64,000 nt of DNA from Enterobacter sp. kpr-6 (GTDB lineage Bacteria; Pseudomonadota; Gammaproteobacteria; Enterobacterales; Enterobacteriaceae). A program made the position numbers and the translations under genes. The DNA is taken from assembly GCF_900116015.1 (NCBI RefSeq), contig NZ_FOYH01000001.1, forward strand, positions 248,001 to 312,000, given 5' to 3'. Below, one piece after another: positions 1 to 9,877 of the stretch (its first letter is position 1; the number at the start of each line of letters is the position of its first letter). Under the pieces are notes generated by a model. The model did no database searches and was not told the DNA's origin. It worked only from the letters and a program-made list of their open reading frames with translations.

Positions 1-752
1 GCGTCCAGCTCCGGCCACGCCAGCAAAAACTCCGGCAGTTGCGATGCCCCCGTTGAGAAGGTAGGCGGGGCCGCCGCGTTAATCACCCGGTTGGGCGACA
101 TATGATGCCGCAGCATTGCCTTATACCAGCCCTGAAGATGCTGCTGAAAAATCCACTGTTCCTGATTAGCGCACAGCAAACCGATGTTCTGATAGCCGCG
201 CTGGATCAGCATCTGCGTGAGTTCCTGCATCGCGGCGACGTTATCAATCCCGATATTCATATCAATGGGATCGGCGCGGGTTGCGCCAATTTCCATCACC
301 GGAATACTGGCATTCGACAGCCAGCGGCGCACGGTTTCGCTGTGCTCCACGCTCAGTAAAATGGCGGCGGCCAGGTTTGACGCCAGCAGCGTTTCCAGCA
401 GTTTTTCTTCCTGCTCCAGCCGGTGCTGAGACTCTGCCAGCATAATTTGATAGCCCGCCGGTTGCAGTACCTGCTGTAACCCGGCAAACATTTCAGAGCA
501 CCCGGACTCCGCGAGATTAGGCACTACCATCGCAATGGTCCATGACGACGCTGAGGCCAGCGCGCTGGCGGCCAGATTCGGCATATATCCCAGCTCGTGC
601 ACGGCGGCTTCGATTTTTTCCCGCAGTTTATCGGACACCTGCTCAGGCGTGCGGATCGCGCGCGAGACGGTCATCGTCCCCACGCCCGCAAGCTGCGCCA
701 CATCAGCCAGCGTGACTTTACCGGTATTACGCCGTTTTCGGATTATAGACAT
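1..752 (-). CDS. LacI-family transcriptional regulator (partial, C-terminus outside window)
   Basis: This is a DNA-binding sugar-responsive repressor or activator of the LacI/GalR family. The first 250 codons are present and the gene runs off the left edge. The N-terminal helix-turn-helix reads VTLADVAQLAGVGTMTVSRA (about residues 13-32), followed by the hinge region and a periplasmic-binding-protein-like effector domain (SWTIAMVVPNLAESG onward). The start ATG at 752 places the HTH at the expected distance from the N-terminus. The gene is divergent from the PTS/transketolase operon, with two perfect palindromic operators between them, so it most likely controls that operon and itself. The effector is unknown. 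Family assignment is certain; the regulated target is inferred from position. Confidence 0.93.
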   Translation of the reverse strand, partial: MSIIRKRRNTGKVTLADVAQLAGVGTMTVSRAIRTPEQVSDKLREKIEAAVHELGYMPNLAASALASASSWTIAMVVPNLAESGCSEMFAGLQQVLQPAGYQIMLAESQHRLEQEEKLLETLLASNLAAAILLSVEHSETVRRWLSNASIPVMEIGATRADPIDMNIGIDNVAAMQELTQMLIQRGYQNIGLLCANQEQWIFQQHLQGWYKAMLRHHMSPNRVINAAAPPTFSTGASQLPEFLLAWPELD

Positions 753-876
753 TCTCTATCCTGCTTAAACGCAATGATCTTAGAGGTTTTTTTCTTTGAG
801 TTGATCCTCTCATGTAGTCCGAAGTATACGCCGGAAATCCCTGAACTTGCTGAGATCTGCAACAATGATTTTGATT

Positions 877-890
877 TGATAGCGCTATCA
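877..890. promoter_or_regulatory. LacI-type operator 1
   Basis: A perfect 14-base palindrome, TGATAGCGCTATCA, with the central CG typical of LacI-family operators. It lies between the divergent LacI-type regulator and the PTS operon. Confidence 0.75.
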
Positions 891-910
891 CATTTCTGAT
901 ATGTGCCTTT

Positions 911-924
911 TGATAGCGCTATCT
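911..924. promoter_or_regulatory. LacI-type operator 2
   Basis: A second copy, TGATAGCGCTATCT, identical to operator 1 in 13 of 14 positions, with a perfect 12-base palindromic core. Its centre is 34 bases from that of operator 1, close to three helical turns, which suits cooperative binding or a small loop. I could not pick a convincing -35/-10 pair next to it. Confidence 0.75.
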
Positions 925-1002
925 TTGTGATTATTGTCACGGTTAACTTGGTTTTCCTTGCATAAAGTTTGTGCATCATTTCTGCAACATGAGGAGAGCA
1001 AG

Positions 1003-1446
1003 GTGCTGGAAAAATGGCTGAATGACACCACGCTGCAATGCCTGGAGAGCGTCAGTGACTGGCAACAGGCACTGGAAATCTGCGCACAGCCCTTGTTAGT
1101 GGCCGGAACGATCACCGCAGACTATGTGCCCGCTATCGTCAGGCAGCATGAGACGCTGGGGCCGTATTACGTTCTGGCTCCCGGTCTGGCGATGCCACAT
1201 GCCCGCCCGGAAGAGGGCGCAGTGGGATTAGGTTTGTCGCTGCTGAAATTACAGCGTGGTGTGGCATTCCAGTCAGAGGATTTTGATCCGGTCGATCTGA
1301 TTATTATGCTTGCCGCGCCAGATAAACACAGCCATATCGAAATGATCGCCGCGCTTGCGGAATTATTTTCCAGCGAAAGTGATATGGAGGAATTACACCA
1401 GGCAAACAGCCGGGAGGAAATAAAAAACATTATTCAACGATTCTGA
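1003..1446 (+). CDS. PTS EIIA component, ascorbate/mannitol-type
   Basis: This cytoplasmic phosphocarrier takes phosphate from HPr and passes it to the EIIB encoded next. The 147-residue product is a single EIIA domain of the mannitol/fructose/ascorbate superfamily. The likely phosphorylated histidine is His66 in GLAMPHARPEEG. I chose the GTG at 1003 because GAGGAG (991-996) sits six bases before it; an in-frame TTG at 934 has no such signal. The gene is first in an operon with EIIB, EIIC and two transketolase subunits, and is probably controlled by the divergent LacI-type regulator. The closest known layout is the ulaA/sgaT-type PTS next to transketolase genes near pta in Salmonella. The substrate is not determined. 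Confidence 0.88.
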   Translation: MLEKWLNDTTLQCLESVSDWQQALEICAQPLLVAGTITADYVPAIVRQHETLGPYYVLAPGLAMPHARPEEGAVGLGLSLLKLQRGVAFQSEDFDPVDLIIMLAAPDKHSHIEMIAALAELFSSESDMEELHQANSREEIKNIIQRF

Positions 1447-1526
1447 TTTATACGCATTAGTCATGTTTTACATTACGCATTTACTGCGTGATGCGCCTGT
1501 ACTCTACCCTACAAAAGGTGACAATA

Positions 1527-1799
1527 ATGAAAATTATGGCAATTTGCGGCTCCGGCCTGGGCAGCAGTTTTATGGTCGAAATGAATATTAAAAAAGTGCT
1601 TAAAAAGCTGAATATCGAAGCTGAAGTCGAGCACTCGGATCTCTCCTCCGCCACGCCCGGTGCGGCTGATGTCTTCGTCATGGCGAAAGATATCGCCTCC
1701 AGCGCCAGCGTGCCTGAAAGCCAGTTAGTGGTTATCAACAACATTATCGATATTAACGAGCTGGAAGCGAAAATAGCCGCTTTCTTTGCCAACCGGTAA
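1527..1799 (+). CDS. PTS EIIB component, ascorbate (UlaB/SgaB)-type
   Basis: This small cytoplasmic EIIB domain accepts phosphate from EIIA and donates it to the sugar during uptake through EIIC. The 90-residue protein starts MKIMAICGSGLGSSF. Cys7 in the P-loop-like CGSGLGSS is the expected phosphorylated residue, a layout shared by ascorbate and lactose-type EIIB proteins. The ATG at 1527 follows AAGGTG (1515-1520). It sits 80 bases after EIIA and 22 bases before EIIC, so it is part of the same transcript. Family assignment is firm; substrate is unknown. Confidence 0.9.
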   Translation: MKIMAICGSGLGSSFMVEMNIKKVLKKLNIEAEVEHSDLSSATPGAADVFVMAKDIASSASVPESQLVVINNIIDINELEAKIAAFFANR

Positions 1800-1821
1800 T
1801 TATTGAGTGAAAGAGGCGAAT

Positions 1822-3213
1822 ATGTTTATTCTCGATACACTGAATTTCGTCGTTGATATTCTGAAAGTGCCATCAGTGCTGGTAGGTTTAATTGCGCTGA
1901 TTGGCCTTGTGGCACAGAAAAAATCGTTTTCCGACGTCGTGAAAGGCACAGTTAAAACCATTCTGGGGTTTATTGTTCTCGGCGGCGGGGCGACGGTATT
2001 AGTCGGCTCGCTTAATCCTCTCGGCGGCATGTTTGAGCACGCCTTTAATATCCAGGGCATTATTCCGAACAATGAAGCGATCGTTTCTATTGCGCTGGAA
2101 AAATACGGTGCCTCGACCGCGCTGATTATGGCGTTCGGCATGGTGGCGAACATTATCGTGGCCCGCTTCACCCGGCTGAAATACATCTTCCTGACCGGGC
2201 ATCACACCTTCTATATGGCGTGCATGATCGGGGTGATCCTGACGGTGGCGGGCTTTGAAGGCGTCGGACTGGTGTTTACCGGCTCGCTGATCCTGGGCCT
2301 GGTGATGGCTTTCTTCCCGTCGATTGCCCAGCGTTATATGAAGCGCATCACCGGCAACGACGATATCGCCTTCGGGCACTTCGGCACCCTGGGTTATGTG
2401 CTGTCTGGCTGGATAGGCAGCGTCTGCGGGAAAGGTTCACGCTCAACAGAAGAGATGAACCTGCCGAAAAACTTAAGTTTCCTGCGCGACAGTTCCATCT
2501 CCATTTCGCTGACCATGATCATTATCTACCTGATTATGGCGGTCTGCGCCGGGCGTGAGTACATCGAAAGCAACCTGAGCGCCGGGCAGAACTTCCTCGT
2601 GTACGCCATCATTCAGGCCATTACCTTCGCCGCCGGGGTATTCATCATCCTGCAGGGTGTGCGCCTGATCCTCGCGGAAATCGTCCCGGCGTTTACCGGC
2701 TTCTCTGAAAAACTGGTGCCCAACGCCCGCCCGGCGCTGGATTGCCCGGTGGTCTATCCCTACGCGCCAAATGCGGTGCTGATTGGTTTCCTGTTCAGCT
2801 TCCTCGGCGGGCTGGTGGGACTGTTCCTGCTCGGTCAGATGAAACTGGTGCTGATCCTGCCGGGCGTGGTGCCGCACTTCTTTACCGGGGCGACGGCCGG
2901 TGTCTTTGGTAACGCTACCGGAGGACGACGCGGCGCGATGCTGGGCGCGTTTGCCAATGGTTTGCTGATCACTTTCTTGCCCGTGCTGCTGCTGCCGGTC
3001 CTCGGTGCCATCGGCTTTGCTAACACCACCTTCTCGGATGCGGATTTTGGCGTTATCGGGATTGTGCTGGGGAATCTGGCCCGCTATCTGTCGCCGCTGG
3101 CGATAACGGGTCTGGTGGTCGCGCTGTTTGCCGTGCTGGTGGCATACAACCGATTTGCGAAACATAAACCTGTGAATAACGGCTCGCAGGAAAATACCGG
3201 AGCGAAGTTATGA
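1822..3213 (+). CDS. PTS EIIC permease, UlaA/SgaT family
   Basis: This inner-membrane sugar translocator works with the preceding EIIA and EIIB. The 463 residues are almost entirely hydrophobic segments joined by short loops, as in the ascorbate-type (UlaA/SgaT) EIIC family of about 460 residues, and include a glycine-rich GATAGVFGNATGGRRGAM stretch around residues 357-374. The ATG at 1822 follows AGAGG by about five bases; an upstream GTG at 1807 is less likely. Its TGA overlaps the ATG of the transketolase N-terminal subunit (ATGA), so uptake and metabolism are translationally coupled. UlaA-family membership does not prove ascorbate: the UlaD/E/F-type enzymes needed for ascorbate are not here. 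Confidence 0.9.
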   Translation: MFILDTLNFVVDILKVPSVLVGLIALIGLVAQKKSFSDVVKGTVKTILGFIVLGGGATVLVGSLNPLGGMFEHAFNIQGIIPNNEAIVSIALEKYGASTALIMAFGMVANIIVARFTRLKYIFLTGHHTFYMACMIGVILTVAGFEGVGLVFTGSLILGLVMAFFPSIAQRYMKRITGNDDIAFGHFGTLGYVLSGWIGSVCGKGSRSTEEMNLPKNLSFLRDSSISISLTMIIIYLIMAVCAGREYIESNLSAGQNFLVYAIIQAITFAAGVFIILQGVRLILAEIVPAFTGFSEKLVPNARPALDCPVVYPYAPNAVLIGFLFSFLGGLVGLFLLGQMKLVLILPGVVPHFFTGATAGVFGNATGGRRGAMLGAFANGLLITFLPVLLLPVLGAIGFANTTFSDADFGVIGIVLGNLARYLSPLAITGLVVALFAVLVAYNRFAKHKPVNNGSQENTGAKL

Positions 3214-4043
3214 CAAAGATTGATGAACTGACGATGCTTGCGCGCGACATCCGTGTTGCGACGCTGAAATCACTGACCACGCTCGGATTCGGGCATTACG
3301 GCGGCAGCATGTCGGTGGTTGAAACTCTGGCGGTGTTGTACGGCGAGGTGATGCGCATTGATCCTGCCGATCCCGACTGGCCGCAACGCGATTACTTTGT
3401 GTTGTCAAAAGGTCACGCAGGTCCGGCGCTGTACAGCACGCTGGCGATCAAAGGCTACTTCCCGATCGAGGAGTTGCAGACGCTGAACCAGAACGGGACG
3501 CGGCTGCCGAGCCACCCGGATCGGCTGAAAACGCGCGGCGTGGACGCCACCACCGGTTCACTGGGGCAGGGGATTTCAATCGCGGGCGGGATGGCGCTCT
3601 CGCACCGGCTGGCCGGGCGCGATAACCGGGTGTTCTGCATCGTGGGCGACGGCGAGCTGAACGAGGGGCAGTGCTGGGAGGCGTTTCAGTTCATTGCCCA
3701 TCATAAGCTCAATAATCTGACGGTGTTTATCGACTGGAACAAACAGCAACTGGATGGCGAACTGGATGAAATCATCTGCGCCTTCGATCTGGAGGGGAAA
3801 TTCCGCTCTTTTGGTTATGACGTGTTTACCGTTAAAGGTGATGACATCGCCGGACTGCTGGAGGTGGTTGCACCCCGCCCGGCGGCAGAGGCGCGCCCAC
3901 GGGTGGTGATCCTCGACAGCATCAAAGGGCAGGGCGTTCCGTATCTTGAACAGCTTGGCAATTCACACCACCTTCGCCTGACTGAAGAGATGAAGCAGGC
4001 GCTCGATCAGACCATTAAAACGCTGGAGGCCGCGCATGATTAA
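3210..4043 (+). CDS. Transketolase, N-terminal (TPP-binding) subunit
   Basis: This is one half of a split, thiamine-diphosphate-dependent transketolase, which moves a two-carbon ketol unit from a ketose phosphate to an aldose phosphate. The 277-residue chain carries the pyrophosphate-binding part: SKGHAGPALY (66-75), GSLGQGIS (116-123) and the GDGELNEGQ metal/TPP motif (146-154). Ordinary TktA is one chain of about 660 residues, whereas here the pyrimidine domain is the next gene. Its start overlaps the EIIC stop by four bases. Similar paired genes lie beside a PTS in Salmonella, and split transketolases include the apulose-4-phosphate enzyme AptAB. Which ketose phosphate is used here cannot be read from the sequence. 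Confidence 0.92.
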   Translation: MTKIDELTMLARDIRVATLKSLTTLGFGHYGGSMSVVETLAVLYGEVMRIDPADPDWPQRDYFVLSKGHAGPALYSTLAIKGYFPIEELQTLNQNGTRLPSHPDRLKTRGVDATTGSLGQGISIAGGMALSHRLAGRDNRVFCIVGDGELNEGQCWEAFQFIAHHKLNNLTVFIDWNKQQLDGELDEIICAFDLEGKFRSFGYDVFTVKGDDIAGLLEVVAPRPAAEARPRVVILDSIKGQGVPYLEQLGNSHHLRLTEEMKQALDQTIKTLEAAHD

Positions 4044-4989
4044 GGTTGCACCCGCTGGAGGCACAGACGACACCGAAATGCGTAAGGTTTACGCGGCGTT
4101 TGTGACAGAGCAGATTGAATCTGGTGGCGACATTATCGCCCTGGAAGCGGATCTGATGAGTTCGATGGCGATGGATGGCGTGCATAAAAAGTACCCGCAG
4201 CAGGTGGTTAACTGCGGGATTATGGAAGCCAACGTGATTGGCACAGCGGCGGGGCTATCGCTCACCGGGCGCTCGCCGTTTGTGCATACCTTTACCGCGT
4301 TCGCCAGCCGCCGTTGCTTTGATCAGTTATTTATGGCGCTCGATTACCAGCGTAATAACGTCAAAGTGATCGCCTCGGACGCGGGCGTCACCGCCTGCCA
4401 CAACGGTGGCACGCACATGTCGTTTGAAGATATGGGTATCGTGCGCGGGCTGGCGAATTCCGTGGTGCTGGAAGTCACCGATGCGGTGATGTTTAAGGAC
4501 ATCCTCAACCAGCTCGCCGATCTGAAAGGGTTTTACTGGGTTCGCACCATCCGCAAACAGGCGGCGACGATTTATGCGCCGGGCTCCACCTTTACCATCG
4601 GCAAAGGAAACGTGCTGCGGGAAGGTACCGACATTACCCTGATCGCCAACGGCATCATGGTGGCGCAGGCGCTGGAGGCGGCGCGTCAGCTTGAGCAGGA
4701 GGGGGTGAGCGCTGCGGTGATCGACATGTTTACGCTAAAACCCATCGACCGGATGCTGGTGAAAAACTATGCCGAAAAAACAGGGCGGATAGTGACCTGC
4801 GAAAACCACAGCATTCACAACGGGCTGGGGTCGGCGGTGGCGGAAGTGCTGGTGGAAACCTGCCCGGTGCCGATGCGTCGCGTGGGGGTGAAAGAGCGTT
4901 ACGGTCAGGTCGGGACGCAGGATTTCCTGCAAAAAGAGTATGGCCTGACGGCGCACGATATCGTCACGGCGGCGCGGGAATTACTCTGA
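4036..4989 (+). CDS. Transketolase, C-terminal (pyrimidine-binding) subunit
   Basis: This is the second half of the split transketolase. The 317 residues contain the TPP pyrimidine-binding domain with the expected catalytic glutamate at Glu64 in NCGIMEANVIGTAAG, then the C-terminal transketolase domain (about residues 190-317). It overlaps the N-terminal subunit gene by eight bases (ATG at 4036), fitting coupled synthesis of a heteromeric enzyme. It is the last gene of the PTS operon and is followed by a strong hairpin terminator. No kinase, isomerase or epimerase is in the operon, so the PTS product may itself be the transketolase donor; this is inference. Confidence 0.92.
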   Translation: MIKVAPAGGTDDTEMRKVYAAFVTEQIESGGDIIALEADLMSSMAMDGVHKKYPQQVVNCGIMEANVIGTAAGLSLTGRSPFVHTFTAFASRRCFDQLFMALDYQRNNVKVIASDAGVTACHNGGTHMSFEDMGIVRGLANSVVLEVTDAVMFKDILNQLADLKGFYWVRTIRKQAATIYAPGSTFTIGKGNVLREGTDITLIANGIMVAQALEAARQLEQEGVSAAVIDMFTLKPIDRMLVKNYAEKTGRIVTCENHSIHNGLGSAVAEVLVETCPVPMRRVGVKERYGQVGTQDFLQKEYGLTAHDIVTAARELL

Positions 4990-5033
4990 TCTACCTTGCC
5001 CGGTGGCGCGTGCCTGCCAGATAAACGCCAATA

Positions 5034-5061
5034 AAAAAGCCCCTGCATGCAGGGGCTTTTT
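5034..5061. terminator. Bidirectional terminator between transketolase and pta
   Basis: This is a fully self-complementary 28-base hairpin with GCCCCTGCATGCAGGGGC at its core, flanked by A-run and T-run. It lies 44 bases after the transketolase stop and 15 bases from the pta stop on the other strand, so it can end transcription from both sides. Confidence 0.9.
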
Positions 5062-5076
5062 ACAGGCAGTAAGTAA

Positions 5077-7218
5077 TTACTGCTGCTGGGACGACTGGAT
5101 CGCCGTCAGTGCGATGGTGTAGACGATATCGTCAACCAGCGCGCCACGGGAAAGGTCGTTAACCGGTTTGCGCATGCCTTGCAGCATCGGCCCGATGGAG
5201 ATCAGGTCGGCAGAACGCTGTACCGCTTTGTAGGTGGTGTTACCGGTGTTCAGATCCGGGAAGATGAACACGGTAGCACGACCGGCAACCGGGGAGTTCG
5301 GCGCTTTGGATTTTGCCACGTCAGCCATCACAGCCGCGTCATACTGCAGCGGACCGTCGATAACCAGATCCGGGCGTTTTTCCTGCGCGATACGGGTCGC
5401 TTCACGTACTTTCTCAACGTCGCTACCCGCGCCGGAGTTACCGGTAGAGTAGGAGAGCATTGCCACGCGCGGTTCGATACCGAATGCGGTTGCAGAGTCT
5501 GCGGACTGAATCGCGATTTCAGCCAGTTGCTCAGCGGTCGGGTCCGGGTTAATCGCACAGTCGCCGTACACGTAAACCTGTTCCGGCAGCAGCATGAAGA
5601 ACACGGAAGAAACCAGCGAGCTGCCCGGTGCGGTTTTGATCAACTGCAACGGCGGACGGATGGTGTTCGCGGTGGTGTGAACTGCACCGGAAACCAGACC
5701 GTCAACTTCGTCCTGTTCCAGCATCAGTGTACCCAGCACCACGTTGTCTTCGAGCTGTTCGCGGGCAACGGCTTCGGTCATGCCCTTGCTCTTACGCAGC
5801 TCAACCAGACGCGCAACGTAGCTTTCACGCACTACTTCCGGGTCAACGATTTCGATACCGGTGCCCAGTTCAACGCCCTGAGAAGCCGCAACGCGGGTGA
5901 TTTCATCCGGGTTACCCAGCAGCACACAGGTGGCGATGCCGCGTTCCGCACAGATAGCGGCGGCTTTCACAGTACGCGGTTCGTCGCCTTCTGGCAGCAC
6001 AACACGTTTGCCTGCCTGACGAGCAAGCTCGGTCAGCTGGTAGCGGAAAGCTGGCGGAGAGAGACGACGGCTGCGCTCGGAGGTCGCGGTCAGAGACTCA
6101 ATCCAGTCGGCGTTGATGTAGCTTGCCACGTATTCCTGCACTTTCTCGATACGCTGGTGGTCATCCGCCGGCACTTCGAGGTTGAAGCTTTGCAGGCTCA
6201 GGGAGGTCTGCCAGGTGTTGGTGTTCACCATGAATACCGGCAGGCCGGTGGCGAAAGCACGTTCACACAGTTTGGCAACGCGCGGGTCCATCTCGTAAGC
6301 ACCGGTCAGCAGGATCGCACCGATTTCCACGCCGTTCATCGCTGCGAGGCACGCGGCAACCAGCACGTCAGGACGGTCAGCAGACGTCACCAGCAGGGAA
6401 CCTGCACGGAAGTGTTCCAGCATGTGCGGAATGCTGCGCGCACAGAAGGTCACGGACTTCACGCGACGGGTATTGATGTCACCTTCGTTAACGATGGTGG
6501 CATTCAGGTGACGCGCCATGTCGATGGCACGGGTGGCGATCAGATCGAAGCTCCACGGCACCGCGCCTAATACTGGCAGTGCGCTGGAATGTTGCAACTG
6601 CGCCGGATCGATGTTGCTGACTTTCGCTTTGGAGGAGTCATCAAAAATCTCAGACAGATCCGGGCGGGTGCGGCCTTGTTCATCAACCGGGGCGTTCAGT
6701 TTGTTGACGATAACGCCGGTGATGTTAGCGTTTTTCGCGCCGCCAAAGCTGCTGCGGGTCAGTTCGATACGCTCTTTGATCTGCTCAGCGGTATCGGTGC
6801 CCTGAGACATCACAAACACGATTTCCGCGTTCAGGGTTTTGGCGATTTCATAGTTCAGGGACTGGGCGAACTGATGCTTACGCGTCGGCACCAGGCCTTC
6901 AACCAGAACCACTTCGGCATCTTTCGCGCTGTCGTGGTAGCGGGCGATGATCTCTTCCATCAGCACATCTTTCTGGTTGCTGGACAGCAGAGATTCAACG
7001 TAGCTCATCTTCAGCGGTTCAGCCGCAGGCAGATTGGAGTTGGCACGCACGATGGTGGTGGTCTGGTCTGGCGCATCGCCACCAGCACGCGGCTGGGCGA
7101 TAGGTTTGAAAACGCTCAGACGAACGCCTTTACGTTCCATCGCACGGATCACGCCCAGGCTAACGCTGGTGAGACCGACGCTGGTTCCGGTCGGGATCAG
7201 CATAATAATACGGGACAC
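5077..7218 (-). CDS. pta: Phosphate acetyltransferase
   Basis: Pta interconverts acetyl-CoA plus phosphate and acetyl phosphate plus CoA in the cytoplasm, the first step of acetate excretion. The 713 residues match the long enterobacterial type (714 in E. coli): an N-terminal P-loop-like domain ([18 protein letters not shown]), a middle DRTGG-type domain (about 220-340) and the C-terminal catalytic domain (about 390-710), which includes [14 protein letters not shown] and [10 protein letters not shown]. It follows ackA by 75 bases on the same strand, with a hairpin in the gap, as in E. coli, where the two are co-transcribed. The gene is intact. Confidence 0.98.
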   Translation of the reverse strand: MSRIIMLIPTGTSVGLTSVSLGVIRAMERKGVRLSVFKPIAQPRAGGDAPDQTTTIVRANSNLPAAEPLKMSYVESLLSSNQKDVLMEEIIARYHDSAKDAEVVLVEGLVPTRKHQFAQSLNYEIAKTLNAEIVFVMSQGTDTAEQIKERIELTRSSFGGAKNANITGVIVNKLNAPVDEQGRTRPDLSEIFDDSSKAKVSNIDPAQLQHSSALPVLGAVPWSFDLIATRAIDMARHLNATIVNEGDINTRRVKSVTFCARSIPHMLEHFRAGSLLVTSADRPDVLVAACLAAMNGVEIGAILLTGAYEMDPRVAKLCERAFATGLPVFMVNTNTWQTSLSLQSFNLEVPADDHQRIEKVQEYVASYINADWIESLTATSERSRRLSPPAFRYQLTELARQAGKRVVLPEGDEPRTVKAAAICAERGIATCVLLGNPDEITRVAASQGVELGTGIEIVDPEVVRESYVARLVELRKSKGMTEAVAREQLEDNVVLGTLMLEQDEVDGLVSGAVHTTANTIRPPLQLIKTAPGSSLVSSVFFMLLPEQVYVYGDCAINPDPTAEQLAEIAIQSADSATAFGIEPRVAMLSYSTGNSGAGSDVEKVREATRIAQEKRPDLVIDGPLQYDAAVMADVAKSKAPNSPVAGRATVFIFPDLNTGNTTYKAVQRSADLISIGPMLQGMRKPVNDLSRGALVDDIVYTIALTAIQSSQQQ

Positions 7219-7265
7219 GGTTTATCCTCTTTCGTTACCGCCGAATGTGGCGGGATACAAAACAG

Positions 7266-7288
7266 CACCGCCAGCTTAGCTGGCGGTG
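7266..7288 (-). promoter_or_regulatory. Stem-loop between ackA and pta
   Basis: CACCGCCAGC and GCTGGCGGTG pair over ten bases around TTA. No T-run follows on the transcribed strand, so it is more likely an RNA-stability or partial-attenuation element that lowers pta relative to ackA than a full terminator. Confidence 0.6.
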
Positions 7289-7293
7289 TGGAA

Positions 7294-8496
7294 TCAGGCA
7301 GTCAGACGGTTCGCGTCTTGCGCGATGACCAGCTCTTCGTTGGTCGGGATGACCATCGCAAGGGTGGTGCGTTCTTTGTTGATGAAGCCAGACTTGCCGA
7401 AGCGGGCAGCCAGGTTGCGTTCGTGATCAACATCGAAGCCCAGTACGGCCAGTTTGCCCAGAGACAGTTCACGCACCATGGCGGCGTTTTCACCGATACC
7501 ACCGGTGAATACCACGCCATCCAGACGACCATCCATCAGCGCAGTGTAAGAGCCGATGTATTTCGCCAGACGGTGGCAGTAAACGTCCATCGCACGCTTG
7601 GCGTCTTCTTTCGCGGTGTAGTTGTCTTCAACGTAACGGCAGTCGCTGGTCACTTCAGTCAGGCCCAGCAGACCAGATTCTTTGGTCAGCATTTTGTTGA
7701 TGTCATCAACGCTCATGCCCAGGTTGTCGTGCAGGAAGAAAATGATCGCCGGGTCGATGTCACCGGTACGGGTGCCCATCACCAGGCCTTCCAGCGGGGT
7801 CAGACCCATGGAGGTGTCAACGCACTCACCGTTACGGATAGCAGAAACAGAACCGCCGTTGCCCAGGTGGCAAGTGATGATGTTCACTTCTTCCACCGGC
7901 TTGTTCAGCATTTTGGCCGCTTCTTGCGTCACATAGTAGTGGCTGGTGCCGTGGAAACCGTAACGACGAACGCCGTGCTCTTTGTACAGATTGTACGGCA
8001 GGGCGTAGAGGTAAGATTCTTCCGGCATGGTCTGATGGAACGCGGTGTCGAATACAGCCACGTTTTTGTCTTTCAGAGTCGGGAAGGATTTCAGTGCTTC
8101 GTGAATACCGATCAGGTGAGCCGGGTTATGCAGCGGTGCAAACGGCGCTGCATCTTTGATGCCCTGAATCACAGTGTCGTCGATAATAACGGATTTGGTG
8201 TACTTCTCGCCGCCGTGCACGATACGGTGACCAATCGCGGTCAGCTGTGCAGACAGTTCTGGTTTTTGTGCCAGAATAGTGTTAACGATAAAGTTCAGTG
8301 CTTCACTGTGAGCAGCGCCTGCACCTAAAGCAGCTTCTTGTTTACCACCGTCCATTTTCCATTTGATGCGGGCTTCAGGAAGATGGAAGCATTCGGCTAA
8401 ACCAGAGAGGTACTCTTCACCGTTCACAGCATCGATGATCGCGAATTTCAGTGAGGAGCTACCGCAGTTCAGAACCAGTACTAACTTACTCGACAT
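7294..8496 (-). CDS. ackA: Acetate kinase
   Basis: AckA makes ATP and acetate from acetyl phosphate and ADP, or the reverse. The 400-residue protein has the full length of the E. coli enzyme and shows the family signatures: [12 protein letters not shown] at residues 7-18, [11 protein letters not shown] near 90, the FHGTSH region with the catalytic histidine near 180, HLGNGGS near 210 and GGIGENAA near 330. It is transcribed before pta from the minus strand. Its ATG at 8496 follows a short purine-rich site, and the 339-base gap to divergent yfbV holds the promoters. The acetyl phosphate it shares with Pta also feeds two-component regulators such as the Rcs pathway at the far end of this window. 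Confidence 0.98.
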   Translation of the reverse strand: MSSKLVLVLNCGSSSLKFAIIDAVNGEEYLSGLAECFHLPEARIKWKMDGGKQEAALGAGAAHSEALNFIVNTILAQKPELSAQLTAIGHRIVHGGEKYTKSVIIDDTVIQGIKDAAPFAPLHNPAHLIGIHEALKSFPTLKDKNVAVFDTAFHQTMPEESYLYALPYNLYKEHGVRRYGFHGTSHYYVTQEAAKMLNKPVEEVNIITCHLGNGGSVSAIRNGECVDTSMGLTPLEGLVMGTRTGDIDPAIIFFLHDNLGMSVDDINKMLTKESGLLGLTEVTSDCRYVEDNYTAKEDAKRAMDVYCHRLAKYIGSYTALMDGRLDGVVFTGGIGENAAMVRELSLGKLAVLGFDVDHERNLAARFGKSGFINKERTTLAMVIPTNEELVIAQDANRLTA

Positions 8497-8835
8497 GGAA
8501 GTACCTATTATTGATACGTGGCTAAAAAAACGTCAGTTAGTCTCTCAGCGTAGCGCATGATGAGGCTGACATTTATGATTAACATCATGCCAGCTTAACT
8601 TTTTTGGCATAATGAAAAGGAATACAGACTATTTTATGCCATTTTGCGCAAATTTCAGGCAATGGCAGAATAAGCGGCAAATTGACGATGCGACAGTTGT
8701 CGTCTATGGCCAACTCAGGCTGGCACAGGATACCTGATACCACCCTGGTATGACAAAATATTTTGAACGTTGTCATACACAGTTGTTGTTTTGCACAAAT
8801 TTTTTAATTTTTATATGTGAAGTTGAGGTAACGCC
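8497..8835. promoter_or_regulatory. ackA/yfbV divergent intergenic region
   Basis: 339 bases with no gene. It must hold the ackA promoter (minus) and the yfbV promoter (plus). I see an imperfect palindrome centred at 8691-8702 (CGACAGTTGTCG) and another near 8736-8750 (ATACCACCCTGGTAT), both possible protein sites of unknown identity. The half nearest yfbV is AT-rich. Confidence 0.5.
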
Positions 8836-9291
8836 ATGTCCACACCTGAGAATCGCCCTGTCAGCTTTTTCAGTTTGTTTCGCCGGGGACAGCATTACGC
8901 CAAAACCTGGCCCATGGAAAAACGCCTCGCCCCCATGTTTGTCGAAAACCGTGTCATTCGCGCCACGCGTTATGCGATCCGTTTTATGCCCCCCGTCGCT
9001 GTCTTTACCCTGTGCTGGCAAATCGCCCTCGGTGGACAACTCGGGCCTGCGGTTGCGACTGCGCTGTTTGCGCTAAGCCTGCCGATGCAGGGGTTATGGT
9101 GGTTAGGTAAACGCTCGGTCACGCCGCTGCCGCCGACTATCCTGAACTGGTTTTACGAAGTACGCGGTAAATTACAGGAAGCGGGGCAGGCGCTGGCACC
9201 GGTTGAAGGCAAGCCCGATTATCAGGCGCTCGCTGACACGCTTAAGCGCGCCTTCAAACAACTGGATAAAACTTTCCTGGATGATTTGTAA
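8836..9291 (+). CDS. yfbV: YfbV, UPF0208 inner-membrane protein
   Basis: This 151-residue membrane protein of the UPF0208/YfbV family matches the E. coli protein closely in sequence and length. Two hydrophobic segments occupy about residues 50-95 ([14 protein letters not shown] and the following [17 protein letters not shown]); the rest is cytoplasmic, ending in a charged helix. GAGG lies eight bases before the ATG at 8836. In E. coli, YfbV has been linked to keeping the Ter macrodomain from affecting neighbouring regions, but its molecular role is not settled. It is followed by a hairpin terminator, so it is probably monocistronic. Confidence 0.93.
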   Translation: MSTPENRPVSFFSLFRRGQHYAKTWPMEKRLAPMFVENRVIRATRYAIRFMPPVAVFTLCWQIALGGQLGPAVATALFALSLPMQGLWWLGKRSVTPLPPTILNWFYEVRGKLQEAGQALAPVEGKPDYQALADTLKRAFKQLDKTFLDDL

Positions 9292-9318
9292 TTCGCCCGC
9301 GATTACGCATATAAAGAA

Positions 9319-9867
<549 letters not shown>

Positions 9868-9877
9868 GGAGTTGCAC

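Noticed and set aside
1-4989. Ascorbate (ula) operon
   Set aside because: The PTS proteins resemble UlaA/B/C, but the ulaD, ulaE, ulaF and ulaG enzymes are missing and a transketolase pair is present, so an ascorbate pathway is not supported.
5179-6570. Long open frame opposite pta on the plus strand
   Set aside because: It is a codon-bias shadow of pta: rich in Arg, His and Gln with no recognisable fold, no ribosome site, and fully antisense to a conserved enzyme.
6589-8328. 579-codon open frame on the plus strand across pta and ackA
   Set aside because: Antisense to both conserved genes, low-complexity His/Arg/Gln composition, no family resemblance.
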